DNA of 64,000 bases, from positions 186,001 to 250,000 of the forward strand of contig VSOZ01000001.1 of NCBI GenBank assembly GCA_009775095.1, written 5' to 3'. The position numbers and the translations under genes are program-made. The notes below the pieces were generated by a model. The model searched no databases, was not told the DNA's origin, and was given only the letters and a program-made list of their open reading frames with translations. Positions 41,578 to 51,024 of this stretch are shown piece by piece; position 1 is the stretch's first letter; each line of letters starts with the position of its first letter. This DNA is from Muribaculum sp. Lineage in GTDB: Bacteria; Bacteroidota; Bacteroidia; Bacteroidales; Muribaculaceae.

Positions 41578-42936
41578 TCAACCGCGGTTACGAGGAAGAT
41601 AATGCAATTCACGTCCGCGCACCGATGTATCTACCACGCCGTCACGGCATACGAGACGTCCGTTGACATAAGTGTCTACCACGCGGTTGTGCAGTGTAGT
41701 ACCGGCAAGCGGAGTCCAGCCGCAACGCGCCGCAGCGGAAGCGTCGGTAACGGTATACGGGTCATCGGGACGTACTACAACAATGTCGGCGTAGTAGCCG
41801 GGGCGCAGGTAGCCCCGTCGGTCTATATCATAAAGCCGGGCCGGAGCATGACACATCTTCTCGACAACGAGTTCGCGCGAGAATACGCCCATATCGGCAA
41901 GTTCAAGCATGACAGGCAGCGAATAGCGTACCATCGGCGCACCGGAAGCGGCGGTAAGAGCATTGCCCTCCTTTTCCGACAGCAGATGCGGCGCATGGTC
42001 GGTAGCCACAATATCAATACGTCCGTCACGCAAACCCTGTCGCAACGCATCGCGGTCGCGGCGGGTCTTGACGGCGGGATTCATTTTAATACGCGTTCCG
42101 AGGCGAGCGTAATCCTCATCGGAAAACCACAGATGATGCACACACACCTCCGACGTTATGAGCTTGTCCTGCACGGGGGCATCGGAAAACATGTCCACCT
42201 CCTCGGCTGTAGACACATGCAGCACATGAAGTCGTGTATCGAACCGACGGGCACGCTCAATGGCGCGTCGGGTTGATATTATACAAGCCTCACGGCTCCG
42301 TATAAGCGGATGCAACTCTACCGGCAGGTCGTCGCCACGCTCTGCAATATACTTGTCGCGCATGGCTTTTATCGTGGCCTCGTCCTCGGAGTGTATGGCT
42401 ATCAAGGCCGGCACGTCGCGAAATATGCGATCAAGCGTAGCTTCGTTGTCTACAAGCATATTGCCGGTCGAAGAGCCGAGAAAGAGTTTTACTCCGGGCA
42501 CACGAGTGTAATCGCACTGAAGCAACTCGTCCAGATTGTCGTTTGTGGCACCGATAAAGAAGCTGTAGTTGGCCGACGAGCATTCGGCTCCACGGGCCAG
42601 TTTAGCCTCAAGAGCCTCGACAGTCACTGTAGGCGGCTTTGTATTGGGCATGTCCATAAACGAAGTGACACCTCCGGCAACAGCCGCCTGCGACTCGGTG
42701 GCAATGTCGGCCTTATGCGTAAGACCGGGGTCACGGAAATGCACCTGATCGTCTATCACTCCGGGCAGCAACAAGCACCCGTCGAGGTCTTCCACCTTTC
42801 GGAAAGCCTCTTTCATACCCTCGGGCAATTCGCCCTCACCCACCTCTATTATAATATCGGCATCGACGGCGACATATCCCCTGAAGCATCGCCCATCATT
42901 TACAATAAGGGCGTTATGTAGCAGTAAATCGTGCAT
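41578..42936 (-). CDS. pyrC: Dihydroorotase
   Basis: Cyclises carbamoyl-aspartate to dihydroorotate in pyrimidine synthesis. It is an amidohydrolase barrel of 452 residues with GVIDDQVHFRDPGLTHKAD, TSFMDMPNTKPPTV, HVLHVSTAEEV and the catalytic DIVATDHAPHLLSEKE. The usual first metal-binding H-x-H is Q64-V-H66 here: the first His is Gln. This substitution seems shared by Bacteroidetes members of the family, so activity is likely kept with an altered metal site. It overlaps the GT2 gene by one base. Confidence 0.92.
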   Translation of the reverse strand: MHDLLLHNALIVNDGRCFRGYVAVDADIIIEVGEGELPEGMKEAFRKVEDLDGCLLLPGVIDDQVHFRDPGLTHKADIATESQAAVAGGVTSFMDMPNTKPPTVTVEALEAKLARGAECSSANYSFFIGATNDNLDELLQCDYTRVPGVKLFLGSSTGNMLVDNEATLDRIFRDVPALIAIHSEDEATIKAMRDKYIAERGDDLPVELHPLIRSREACIISTRRAIERARRFDTRLHVLHVSTAEEVDMFSDAPVQDKLITSEVCVHHLWFSDEDYARLGTRIKMNPAVKTRRDRDALRQGLRDGRIDIVATDHAPHLLSEKEGNALTAASGAPMVRYSLPVMLELADMGVFSRELVVEKMCHAPARLYDIDRRGYLRPGYYADIVVVRPDDPYTVTDASAAARCGWTPLAGTTLHNRVVDTYVNGRLVCRDGVVDTSVRGRELHYLPRNRG

Positions 42937-43706
42937 CAGCGAGGCAATATTTTGCTACAGTCGGGATATTTGTGAATCCAACTGTAAAGTTTAAGTCTTA
43001 TAACGCCAAACACCGCTTCGGAGAATATGCCGGAACTCATCTTGCTCTCGCCGAGCACTCGGTTGACAAATATAATCGGCACTTCAACAATGCGGAATTT
43101 ATGCTTATATGCCGTAAACTTCATCTCGATCTGAAAAGCATAGCCCTTGAAGCGCACTTTGTCAAGCTCCATGGATTCAAGCACGCGGCGGCGATAGCAG
43201 ACAAAGCCGGCGGTTGTGTCATTGAACGGCATACCGGTGACAAGTCGCACATATTTTGACGCGAAGTACGACATCAGCACACGGCTCATAGGCCAATTCA
43301 CCACATTGACCCCCGATACATAACGCGAACCTATGGCTACGTCGGCGCCATCCTTCTCACAAGCGCCATACAGCGCCATAAGGTCATCGGGATTGTGCGA
43401 GAAATCGGCATCCATCTCAAATATATAGTCATACTTGTGTTCGATAGCCCACTTGAATCCGGTGATATAAGCAGTACCGAGCCCAAGCTTGCCCGAACGT
43501 TCAATCATATGCACACGTCCGGGATACTCCTCCATTTTGCGACGTACTATGTCGGCAGTGCCGTCGGGCGAACCGTCATCGACAATGAGCACGTCCATAG
43601 CATGAGGCTGCTTCATGACAGCATCGATAATGGCCGATGCGTTTTCAGCCTCCTTGTAGGTGGGTATTATTACAAGACAATCGGAATTTACACGTTCTGA
43701 CGACAT
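42936..43706 (-). CDS. GT2 glycosyltransferase, dolichol/polyprenol-phosphate mannose synthase-like
   Basis: Transfers a sugar (usually mannose) from a nucleotide donor to a polyprenyl phosphate. The ATG at 43706 is preferred over a TTG at 43745 that would run into the aminotransferase gene. Motifs are VIIPTYKEAENASAIIDAV, LIVDDGSPDGTADIV, FEMDADFSHNPDDL (donor/metal site) and GSRYVSGVNVVNWPMSRVLM. At 256 residues it has no added membrane domain. It sits between aspC and pyrC. It may supply a lipid-linked sugar for GT39-type enzymes such as the one at 34.9 kb; this is inference. Confidence 0.9.
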   Translation of the reverse strand: MSSERVNSDCLVIIPTYKEAENASAIIDAVMKQPHAMDVLIVDDGSPDGTADIVRRKMEEYPGRVHMIERSGKLGLGTAYITGFKWAIEHKYDYIFEMDADFSHNPDDLMALYGACEKDGADVAIGSRYVSGVNVVNWPMSRVLMSYFASKYVRLVTGMPFNDTTAGFVCYRRRVLESMELDKVRFKGYAFQIEMKFTAYKHKFRIVEVPIIFVNRVLGESKMSSGIFSEAVFGVIRLKLYSWIHKYPDCSKILPR

Positions 43707-43728
43707 GGCGCCGGGGGATTTTGTTCTG

Positions 43729-44922
43729 TTAAATAAGTTTGGCAAGAGCTTCAGCTATGCGATGCATTGCCTCACGTATGTTATCGTCGCTTGTCGCGTA
43801 GCTAAGCCTTATGTATCCGGGACAACAGAATGCCGAGCCGGCCACAGTGGCCACATGACCCTCTTCAAGAAGGTACATGGCAAGGTCGGCGTCATTTTCA
43901 ATCACGCGGTCGCCGCAACGCTTACCGAAGTAGCTCGACACCTCGGGGAAAAGATAGAACGCACCTTCGGGAGTATTTACGCCGAGCCCGGGTATGGCCT
44001 TGGCAAGACCCACCACAAGGTCGCGGCGACGCTCAAACGCCTTGCGCATCTGCTCAACACAATCCTGCGGCCCGGTATAAGCTGCTTCTGCGGCCTTCTG
44101 CGCTATTGATGACGCACCGGAAGTATATTGGCTCTGCAACTTGTTGGTAGCTTTTGCAAGCCATAGCGGAGCGGCCAGATAACCTATGCGCCATCCGGTC
44201 ATGGCATAAGCCTTCGACACACCGTTGACTATGCAGGTACGGTCAGCGATCTCGGGGAATGAAGCCAACGAGGTAAAGCTGCCGGTGAAATTGATATGTT
44301 CATATATTTCGTCAGAGAGAACAAGCACGTCGGGATAGTCGGCAAGCACCTCGACAAGCGCCTGAAGCTCCTCGCGGCTGTACACACTGCCTGTAGGATT
44401 GCTGGGCGAGCAGAAAAGCACAATCTTTGTACGCTCGGTCAACGCCTCACGCAGCTGCGCGGGGGTAATCTTGAAATTCTGCTCTATAGTGGCTGGTACA
44501 AGTACGCTCTTACCCTCGGCAAGATTGACCATCTCTACATAACTTACCCAAGCCGGAGTAGGTATGACAACCTCGTCACCGGGATTCACCACAGTCAGAA
44601 TGACATTGCACAGAGATTGCTTGGCACCGTTTGACACGACTATCTGCTCCGGAGCGAAATCAAGGCCGTTTTCGCGTTTAAGTTTCTCGGAAATAGCCTT
44701 ACGGAGCGATAGATAACCGGGTACCGGCGTATAAAACGAGAAATTGTCATCAATGGCTTTCTTGGCGGCCTCCTTAATGAAGTCGGGAGTAAAGAAATCG
44801 GGTTCACCGACCGAAAGATTGATTACGTCAACGCCTTGCGCCTTCAGTTCTTGACTCTTCTGTGACATCGCCAGTGTCTGCGACGGAGCGAGAGCCTGTA
44901 CTCGTTTTGAAATCTGCTGCAT
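43729..44922 (-). CDS. aspC: Class I pyridoxal-phosphate aminotransferase (aspartate aminotransferase type)
   Basis: Transaminates aspartate and glutamate (probably also related acids). Motifs are LSVGEPDFFTPDFIKEAA, FYTPVPGYLSLRKAISEK, FCSPSNPTGSVYSREEL, VLSDEIYEHINF and the PLP-lysine region NGVSKAYAMTGWRIGYLAAP. FCCPGYIRLSYATSDDN supplies the carboxylate-binding Arg. The length of 397 residues is typical of the Ib subgroup. It heads an operon with GT2 and pyrC. Confidence 0.93.
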   Translation of the reverse strand: MQQISKRVQALAPSQTLAMSQKSQELKAQGVDVINLSVGEPDFFTPDFIKEAAKKAIDDNFSFYTPVPGYLSLRKAISEKLKRENGLDFAPEQIVVSNGAKQSLCNVILTVVNPGDEVVIPTPAWVSYVEMVNLAEGKSVLVPATIEQNFKITPAQLREALTERTKIVLFCSPSNPTGSVYSREELQALVEVLADYPDVLVLSDEIYEHINFTGSFTSLASFPEIADRTCIVNGVSKAYAMTGWRIGYLAAPLWLAKATNKLQSQYTSGASSIAQKAAEAAYTGPQDCVEQMRKAFERRRDLVVGLAKAIPGLGVNTPEGAFYLFPEVSSYFGKRCGDRVIENDADLAMYLLEEGHVATVAGSAFCCPGYIRLSYATSDDNIREAMHRIAEALAKLI

Positions 44923-44960
44923 AATTACGCTAAAGTTTATCTCTGTTTTTAATTAGTCTG

Positions 44961-44968
44961 CAAATATA
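44961..44968 (-). promoter_or_regulatory. Candidate -7 box (TATATTTG) for the aspC operon
   Basis: The plus-strand CAAATATA gives TATATTTG on the minus strand, 39 bases upstream of the ATG. Confidence 0.6.
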
Positions 44969-45083
44969 CGATAATAGCCGTAATTCATAAACATTTTTAC
45001 AGCTAAATCGCGAAAAAGTTTAACATTTTTCCATGAATCACACCTAAACCGCGCCTAAATGATACATTTTCGGGCAATTCTCA

Positions 45084-48000
45084 CTACTTCTTGCTGTCAA
45101 TATCCTTTAGCAGTTCATTGACGGCACGATGGAGCTGCTCATCCTCTCCGGCTATGATAACCGACGGGTCATTGGCCACCTTTACATCAGGCTCCAGCTG
45201 GGAATTTTCCAAGTAGTTGCCCTCAGCGGTGCGATAACCGATAACAGGCACACCAAACACGAGAGTCGGATCCTGCATGGTAATCCAGTTTACGCTGGTC
45301 ATGGTGCCGGGCACAGGCATACCGACCAGCTTGCCAAGCTTTTTGTGCTTGTACACCCACGGAGTGCCGTGGGCATTGCTGTAGTTGGCCTCGCACTGTA
45401 CCATGATGCTGGGCTTATTCCACCGGCGGCTGGGCATATCGCATACGTCAACACCGCGTATGACCTGCGTCAGATACTTGTCGCCACTGAACAGGACCTC
45501 TATATCCTCATGAAGTCGGCCGCCTCCGTTCCAGCGGGTATCGATGACTATGCCCTCCTTGTCAATGTATTTGCCGAGCAGGTCGGTATATATGGTACGG
45601 TAACTTGCGTCGTCCATCGACTCGATGTGCACATATCCGAGGCGTCCGCCCGACCATTTGTCAACATCGGCAGCGCGCTGTTTTACCCAACGACGGTATA
45701 AAAGATCGGACATAACCCCGCTTGATACGGGAAGTACCACCTCATCCCAACGCTCTCCGGTTGAAGGCTCGTAAAGCCCTACCAACGTCTTTTTGCCGGC
45801 TATGTTATTGAACAGCGGTGTATAGTCGGTCTTGGCATCGATTGACTCCCCGTTGATCTTCTCCACGATAACACCGGGCTTCATGCGGGTATCGGCATGT
45901 CCGAACGGACCTTTCTCCATCACTTCAGCCACACGCAGACCGGGTCCGCCAAATGACCAGTCATACAACAGACCGAGACTTGCAGTACGATCAGCCGCCG
46001 CACCGCCGCGATAACGTCCACCTGTATGAGAAGCGTTAAGCTCGCCCAAAAGCTCGCTCAGCAACTCGGCAAAATCATAGTTATTATTGATATGAGGCAA
46101 AAATTTACGATAAGCTTTTGTCATCTTGTCCCAATTGACTCCGTGCATATCGGTACGGTAGAAGCGCTGCTTTGCTTCCTGCTTCACATAATCAAACATA
46201 AACTCGCGCTCGGCTGCCGGGTCAAGCTCCATTACGGCCGAGAATGATATAGGCTTCATGGACTCCGAGGGTATGCTCATCTTCTTCATCGAACTTCCGC
46301 CGAGCAGGTATATGGCATTGCCCTCTTTATCGGTCTGCAGATCCATGGCATAACTGCCGAGCTTGTTGACCATACGGGCATCGCGTTTGCGTAAGTCAAT
46401 CTTCCACAGGTCATAACCGTCATCAAACGAAGTAAGGTAATACAACGTCTCACCGTCTTTTGTCACGATCAGTCCTCCAAGCGAAGAGGAGTTAGGCGTC
46501 ACGCGTACAATGCGGTCGGCCAATCCGTCAAGCTGCACGTCGATATCTTTTTTATCGTCATCCTTGGCGGCATCATCCTTTTTATCCTTATCGTCTTTTT
46601 TCTTGTCTTTGTTTTTTTCTTTTTCAGCCTTCTCTTTGTCGGTCTTCTGCTGCTTTTCAAGCTCCTTGCGCAATTCATAATCCTCTTTTGACAGACGATA
46701 CTTGTCATAGGCGTCCTGATTCATGAACACGAGCATGACGTCTTCCTGCGAGCCCCACGATGCATGGCTACGCATACCGTAACGGTCCGAGACAAAGGCT
46801 ATGGCATTGCCGTCGAAAACCCACTGCGGGGCCGAGTCAAAATATGACGACCTTGTTATATTGGTTACCTTCGGAGTGCCGGTAGTGTTGACAATAGCCA
46901 CATCACAGTAAGGCTCATGTCCGTTATTGGTAAGCTCAAACGCCATCCATTTGCCGTCGGGCGACCAAGTATAGTCAAATCCGCCGTTGCGCTCCGGATA
47001 AGTCGATCCGTCGAGCACCATGCGTGTTTTCTTTGACTCCACGTTCATAATCATAAGCTTGTTGCGATCCTGAATGAAAGCAAGCTCCTTGCCGTCGGGC
47101 GAAAATTGCGGATAAGTGCGCTCCACTCCGTCCTTGCCGTCAAAGAGCGGTTCCTCGTCAATTGCCGTGGCATTGGCGAAGTTAAGGTCATCCTTACGCG
47201 ATATCTTGGCACGATACAGATTGGCATGACCGTCACGCAGACTGCTGTATACGAGAGTACGGTTATCATCGCCCCATGTTATCTGACCTTCGGCCGCGGG
47301 AGTATGGGTTATCTGCTTGGTGGTCGGATACTCTACCGAGGTCACGAACACCTCACCGCGATTGACAAAAGCCACCTGCTTGCCGTCGGGCGACACAACC
47401 GCACCCGCCGACCGGCTCACATTAAGTTTTTCCACCGGATTTTCCTCATCGAGCGTAATACTTACCGGTACTTTTACCGGAGCCGCATTGCCCGACTTGG
47501 TATAGAGTTCTCCGTCGTAAGTAAACGCCAATGTGCCGTTCTTACCTTGAGAAAGGAATCGCACGGGATGAGTGTTGAAATCGGTGATTCTCGTAACTTT
47601 AGACGGATCGGCAAGAGAGAAAGAGTATACATTGAATGTCTTTCCGTCACGTTCACTTAGGAAATACACGGTCGAACCGTCGGCCGAAAGCACAGGATTG
47701 CGGTCTTCACCGGCCCGTGATGTAAGATTTTTGTGCTTTCCCGAAGCCACATCATACATCCATACATCGCGGGTCACTGACGATGTATGATGTTTGCGCC
47801 ATTCATCCTCAAATCCTTTCTGATCCTGATAGAGGAAGAAACTTCCGTCGGGAGCATAACTTATCATTTGTGCCGGAGTGGCGAGAAGCTGTTCGATACG
47901 GCCACCGCCCACAGGCACTTTGTAAACCTCAGTCAAACGTCCTGAAGGAAACAATGCGCTCGCGGCCGGGTCCTGAATGGAAGCGGAGAAGAGCACATAC

Positions 48001-48356
48001 TTTCCGTCGGGAGTAAACGCCTCGGGAAATTCGTTGGCCGAATTAAAAGTCAACCGACGTGCCGGACCGCCGGAAGCCGGCATGACATAGACATCCTGAC
48101 CACCGTTACGATCACTGGCAAATGCTATCGACTTGCCGTCGGGCGACCATACCGGTACCGACTCATAGGAATCACGGGTTGTAAGGCGAACCGCCTCACC
48201 GCCTTTGACACCTACTTTATATATATCGCCTTTGTATGTAAACGCTATAGAACTGCCGTCGGGCGACAACTTGGCATCACGCAGCCACAGAGGTGTGGCC
48301 GCTGAAACAGACACAGCTATAGAAGCCGCAGCCAAGGATAAGAATATCTTTTTCAT
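45084..48356 (-). CDS. Tricorn-like S41 serine protease with beta-propellers and PDZ domain
   Basis: 1090-residue periplasmic peptidase that probably trims peptides. A signal peptide (1-19) is followed by two WD40/TolB-like beta-propellers with repeated SPDGKSIAF-type motifs (about 20-540). A Lys/Asp/Glu-rich linker (about residues 558-604) lies between propeller parts. Then come a core helical domain with the catalytic His region (NASHTGGRY), a PDZ domain (about 800-880) and the S41 domain. The nucleophile is in ANYSNAHGTPW and the later Glu in RTAEGNYLENSQLEPD. The residue after the Ser is Asn instead of the Asp of archaeal tricorn. It lies 15 bases downstream of the transglycosylase gene. 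Confidence 0.93.
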   Translation of the reverse strand: MKKIFLSLAAASIAVSVSAATPLWLRDAKLSPDGSSIAFTYKGDIYKVGVKGGEAVRLTTRDSYESVPVWSPDGKSIAFASDRNGGQDVYVMPASGGPARRLTFNSANEFPEAFTPDGKYVLFSASIQDPAASALFPSGRLTEVYKVPVGGGRIEQLLATPAQMISYAPDGSFFLYQDQKGFEDEWRKHHTSSVTRDVWMYDVASGKHKNLTSRAGEDRNPVLSADGSTVYFLSERDGKTFNVYSFSLADPSKVTRITDFNTHPVRFLSQGKNGTLAFTYDGELYTKSGNAAPVKVPVSITLDEENPVEKLNVSRSAGAVVSPDGKQVAFVNRGEVFVTSVEYPTTKQITHTPAAEGQITWGDDNRTLVYSSLRDGHANLYRAKISRKDDLNFANATAIDEEPLFDGKDGVERTYPQFSPDGKELAFIQDRNKLMIMNVESKKTRMVLDGSTYPERNGGFDYTWSPDGKWMAFELTNNGHEPYCDVAIVNTTGTPKVTNITRSSYFDSAPQWVFDGNAIAFVSDRYGMRSHASWGSQEDVMLVFMNQDAYDKYRLSKEDYELRKELEKQQKTDKEKAEKEKNKDKKKDDKDKKDDAAKDDDKKDIDVQLDGLADRIVRVTPNSSSLGGLIVTKDGETLYYLTSFDDGYDLWKIDLRKRDARMVNKLGSYAMDLQTDKEGNAIYLLGGSSMKKMSIPSESMKPISFSAVMELDPAAEREFMFDYVKQEAKQRFYRTDMHGVNWDKMTKAYRKFLPHINNNYDFAELLSELLGELNASHTGGRYRGGAAADRTASLGLLYDWSFGGPGLRVAEVMEKGPFGHADTRMKPGVIVEKINGESIDAKTDYTPLFNNIAGKKTLVGLYEPSTGERWDEVVLPVSSGVMSDLLYRRWVKQRAADVDKWSGGRLGYVHIESMDDASYRTIYTDLLGKYIDKEGIVIDTRWNGGGRLHEDIEVLFSGDKYLTQVIRGVDVCDMPSRRWNKPSIMVQCEANYSNAHGTPWVYKHKKLGKLVGMPVPGTMTSVNWITMQDPTLVFGVPVIGYRTAEGNYLENSQLEPDVKVANDPSVIIAGEDEQLHRAVNELLKDIDSKK

Positions 48357-48371
48357 TTAAGATTGGTTTTA

Positions 48372-50048
48372 TTATATACGGGGGATTTTGATTTTCTGAC
48401 CTTCGCGCAGAGCCGTCTTCGAGCCCATGCCATTGGCCTCCTGAAGGTCTTTTATTGACACTCCTTTATACTTCTGCGCTATACGATACAGGCTCTCGCC
48501 TTTTTTAACGGTATGATATGTATAAGAGCCCTTCTTTGTGTTCTTTGCGGCAGCTTTCTTTTCAGGCTTTGGCTTTGCGGAGGTCTTGGCTACGTTTTTT
48601 GCCGGTTGCGAAGCGGCCTTAGCTTCGGAACGCACCTCTGGAGCGGCGGCAAGTTCCGAGGTCGATGACACCACGGAATCAGCCGGAGCTACGCTCTTGA
48701 CACTGTCGGCTTCAATAGAGGGCGAAGTGGAAGCAAGCTCTTCTGATGAAGACTTCTTACGTCCCGTAGCAACACGCTGATAAGTATGAATCTTAAGTTT
48801 GCGCCCTGCATTAAGACGGTTTCGCTTCATCTTGTTCCACTTCTTTATTTCCGATGTGGTTACACCGTATTTTTTTGCAATGGTCGACAGAGTCTCGCCT
48901 TTTTTCACTTTGTGGGTAACCACTACAAGTTTGGTAGTATACTCTGCATCAGGATCCTCGACCGGCCCCATCTGCGGCTCCACCACATTGCGACGGGCAT
49001 ACAGTTTTGCGTCACGCGACATTATGCTGTCCTCACTCATGATATAGCTGTATACCTGCATGGACGGGAGCACCAGAGAATAAGGCCTTACATCGCCGGG
49101 TATTATATCTTTACGGTATTGCGGATTTAGTACCCGAATCTCCTCCACCGGCAAGTTGAGCACATCGGCTATCTGCTTGAAATGGACACGCTTGTTTACA
49201 TGTATGGAGTCGGTTATGATAGGACGTCGGGCAAGCGCCGGACTTATATTGTGCTGATTGTAATATGTCATGACATAGTTGGCCGCAATAAACGCAGGTA
49301 CATAACCGCGAGTCTCTGCCGGGAGGAGATAATATATGCTCCAGAAGTCCTTGCCGCTATCGCCGGCACGGCGAAGTGCCTTGTTGACATTTCCGGGCCC
49401 GCAGTTATAAGCGGCTATGGCAAGCGACCAGTCATTGTACATGCCGTAAAGCTGCTTTAGATATACGGCTGCAGCTTCCGATGAGGCGTAAGGATCGCGG
49501 CGTTCGTCGACAAGAGTGCTTATCTCAAGGCCGAGACCTCGTGCCGTGGGCAGCATGAACTGCCACAGTCCGGTGGCGCCGGCCCTTGATACGGCATCGG
49601 GACTAAGCGCTGACTCGATAACCGGCAGGTAGCGCAATTCAAGCGGCAATCCGTGGCGTTCAAGAGCCTGCTCGAATATAGGCATATAATACAGGCTCAT
49701 ACCGAGCATACTCTCCACAAGTTCACGTCGACGCTGGGTATACATATTAATATATGAGCGCACAATCTGATTGTACGGCATCTCGATGTCGGTAGGCAAT
49801 GATGCGAGACGCTTTATGTATACCTCATCGGAAGCATCGATGGTCGGCACCTTGGCGAAATTGTCGTTAAGCACCGTATAATTCTGCAGATACCAGTTCT
49901 GCATCATCTTGTGAGTATCGGTCTCGAAACTCTCGGGATAAACTATGGCATCGTCAGTTATCGACTGCTTCAGAGTGAGTATTGAAGGAGCGGCTACGGC
50001 AAACATTGCCGAGCAACCCAATGTAAGTGTAATAATCAGTTTTTTCAT
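48372..50048 (-). CDS. Lytic transglycosylase with two LysM domains (MltD-like)
   Basis: Cleaves glycan strands of peptidoglycan with 1,6-anhydro ring formation. A signal peptide (about 1-19) precedes a helical region and the SLT domain with the catalytic Glu145 in VIESALSPDAVSRAGATG, then LWQFMLPTARGLGLEIS and AIAAYNCGPGNVNKALRRAG. Two LysM modules follow: THKVKKGETLSTIAKKYG (about 383-430) and HTVKKGESLYRIAQKYKG (about 513-558). They are separated by a Ser/Ala/Lys-rich linker. The length is 558 residues. It sits in the par-DUF5683 run typical of Bacteroidales. Confidence 0.95.
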   Translation of the reverse strand: MKKLIITLTLGCSAMFAVAAPSILTLKQSITDDAIVYPESFETDTHKMMQNWYLQNYTVLNDNFAKVPTIDASDEVYIKRLASLPTDIEMPYNQIVRSYINMYTQRRRELVESMLGMSLYYMPIFEQALERHGLPLELRYLPVIESALSPDAVSRAGATGLWQFMLPTARGLGLEISTLVDERRDPYASSEAAAVYLKQLYGMYNDWSLAIAAYNCGPGNVNKALRRAGDSGKDFWSIYYLLPAETRGYVPAFIAANYVMTYYNQHNISPALARRPIITDSIHVNKRVHFKQIADVLNLPVEEIRVLNPQYRKDIIPGDVRPYSLVLPSMQVYSYIMSEDSIMSRDAKLYARRNVVEPQMGPVEDPDAEYTTKLVVVTHKVKKGETLSTIAKKYGVTTSEIKKWNKMKRNRLNAGRKLKIHTYQRVATGRKKSSSEELASTSPSIEADSVKSVAPADSVVSSTSELAAAPEVRSEAKAASQPAKNVAKTSAKPKPEKKAAAKNTKKGSYTYHTVKKGESLYRIAQKYKGVSIKDLQEANGMGSKTALREGQKIKIPRI

Positions 50049-50082
50049 CGCAAGGTCAAGAAGTTATAATAAGAGAGGTTAG

Positions 50083-50955
50083 CTAAAAATTGAACGCCCA
50101 TTGAAACCCAAGCCCGGGCAAGGCGCTGTGAGTATCTTTAATCACCGTCGGATGTACATCGACGGATAGATCGGGGGTAATGTCGAAATGCGCGAGCGAG
50201 GCATCTACATATGCATCGACCATCGCCACAAGATAAAGAGCCACCATGCCGATGACACACAAGTCGCGGTTGCGGCGATAAAAATCCTTACGCGTCTTGA
50301 AGGTCTTTTCCATCCAAGTCTTGTTGAGGCTCTCTTCTTTGGTATTGGGAGGATAAAAGTCCATATAGCTTTTGGTCGACGGGTCGTTGTCCATAAGGTC
50401 ACGGTATGCCTGCGTATAGTCTTCAAGCATGCGGTTGTTCCAGTTAGTGGCATATCCGAGTCCCATGAAACCGCCTATAACCAAAGGCAGCTTCCAGTAA
50501 CGGCGGTTATACAACTGGCCGAGTCCCGGGAAAAGGGCTGCCATCCACACAGCCCGCGTAGGATCGGGATTGAACTCTCTTACCACATAGTCGGGGTCAA
50601 ACTCTTCCCCTGTCAGCGGATCAAGCACGCTTACCGTATCGACCGGCACGGCACCGACTACATTGACCGCGATGCTGTCGCCATCAATGGCAATCGAGTC
50701 ACCGACCACTTCCACACGCTCACTTCGCGGCGATGATATCCACATTGAGTCGGGAAATGCGCTCAGATCCTGAGTCTGTGGCTCCGGGAGGGCCTGTATA
50801 GAGTCGGTAGCCGGCACAACCGTGTTGTCAGGGCTCTGAGTCATTGAAAAAATGTTAAAAGTGCATGACAATACAAGCGACAGCATTACCGCCACCCTCC
50901 GCAATGCACCGGCCATATATCGGTCAAATCTTTCGTATATTCTTTTTCCCATCAT
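50083..50955 (-). CDS. DUF5683 membrane protein
   Basis: 290 residues. An N-terminal hydrophobic segment (VAVMLSLVLSCTFNIFSM) may be a signal peptide or anchor. A Ser/Asp/Val-rich linker follows, and then the DUF5683 core, which starts near TRAVWMAALFPGLGQLYNRR and YWKLPLVIGGFMGLGYATNW, has hydrophobic helices around LCVIGMVALYLVAMVDAYVD and ends in a beta-rich tail. These proteins lie between parB and the transglycosylase gene in many Bacteroidales. The function is unknown; an envelope role is plausible. Confidence 0.85.
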   Translation of the reverse strand: MMGKRIYERFDRYMAGALRRVAVMLSLVLSCTFNIFSMTQSPDNTVVPATDSIQALPEPQTQDLSAFPDSMWISSPRSERVEVVGDSIAIDGDSIAVNVVGAVPVDTVSVLDPLTGEEFDPDYVVREFNPDPTRAVWMAALFPGLGQLYNRRYWKLPLVIGGFMGLGYATNWNNRMLEDYTQAYRDLMDNDPSTKSYMDFYPPNTKEESLNKTWMEKTFKTRKDFYRRNRDLCVIGMVALYLVAMVDAYVDASLAHFDITPDLSVDVHPTVIKDTHSALPGLGFQWAFNF

Positions 50956-51024
50956 TTAACAATCTGACATTCAAAACAAAAACGCCTAATCGCTGCATTT
51001 TGTCCGTCACATAAAGCACAACGC

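Noticed and set aside
46544..46680. Lys/Asp/Glu-rich low-complexity stretch
   Set aside because: It is an in-frame charged linker inside the tricorn-like protease, not a separate repeat or gene.
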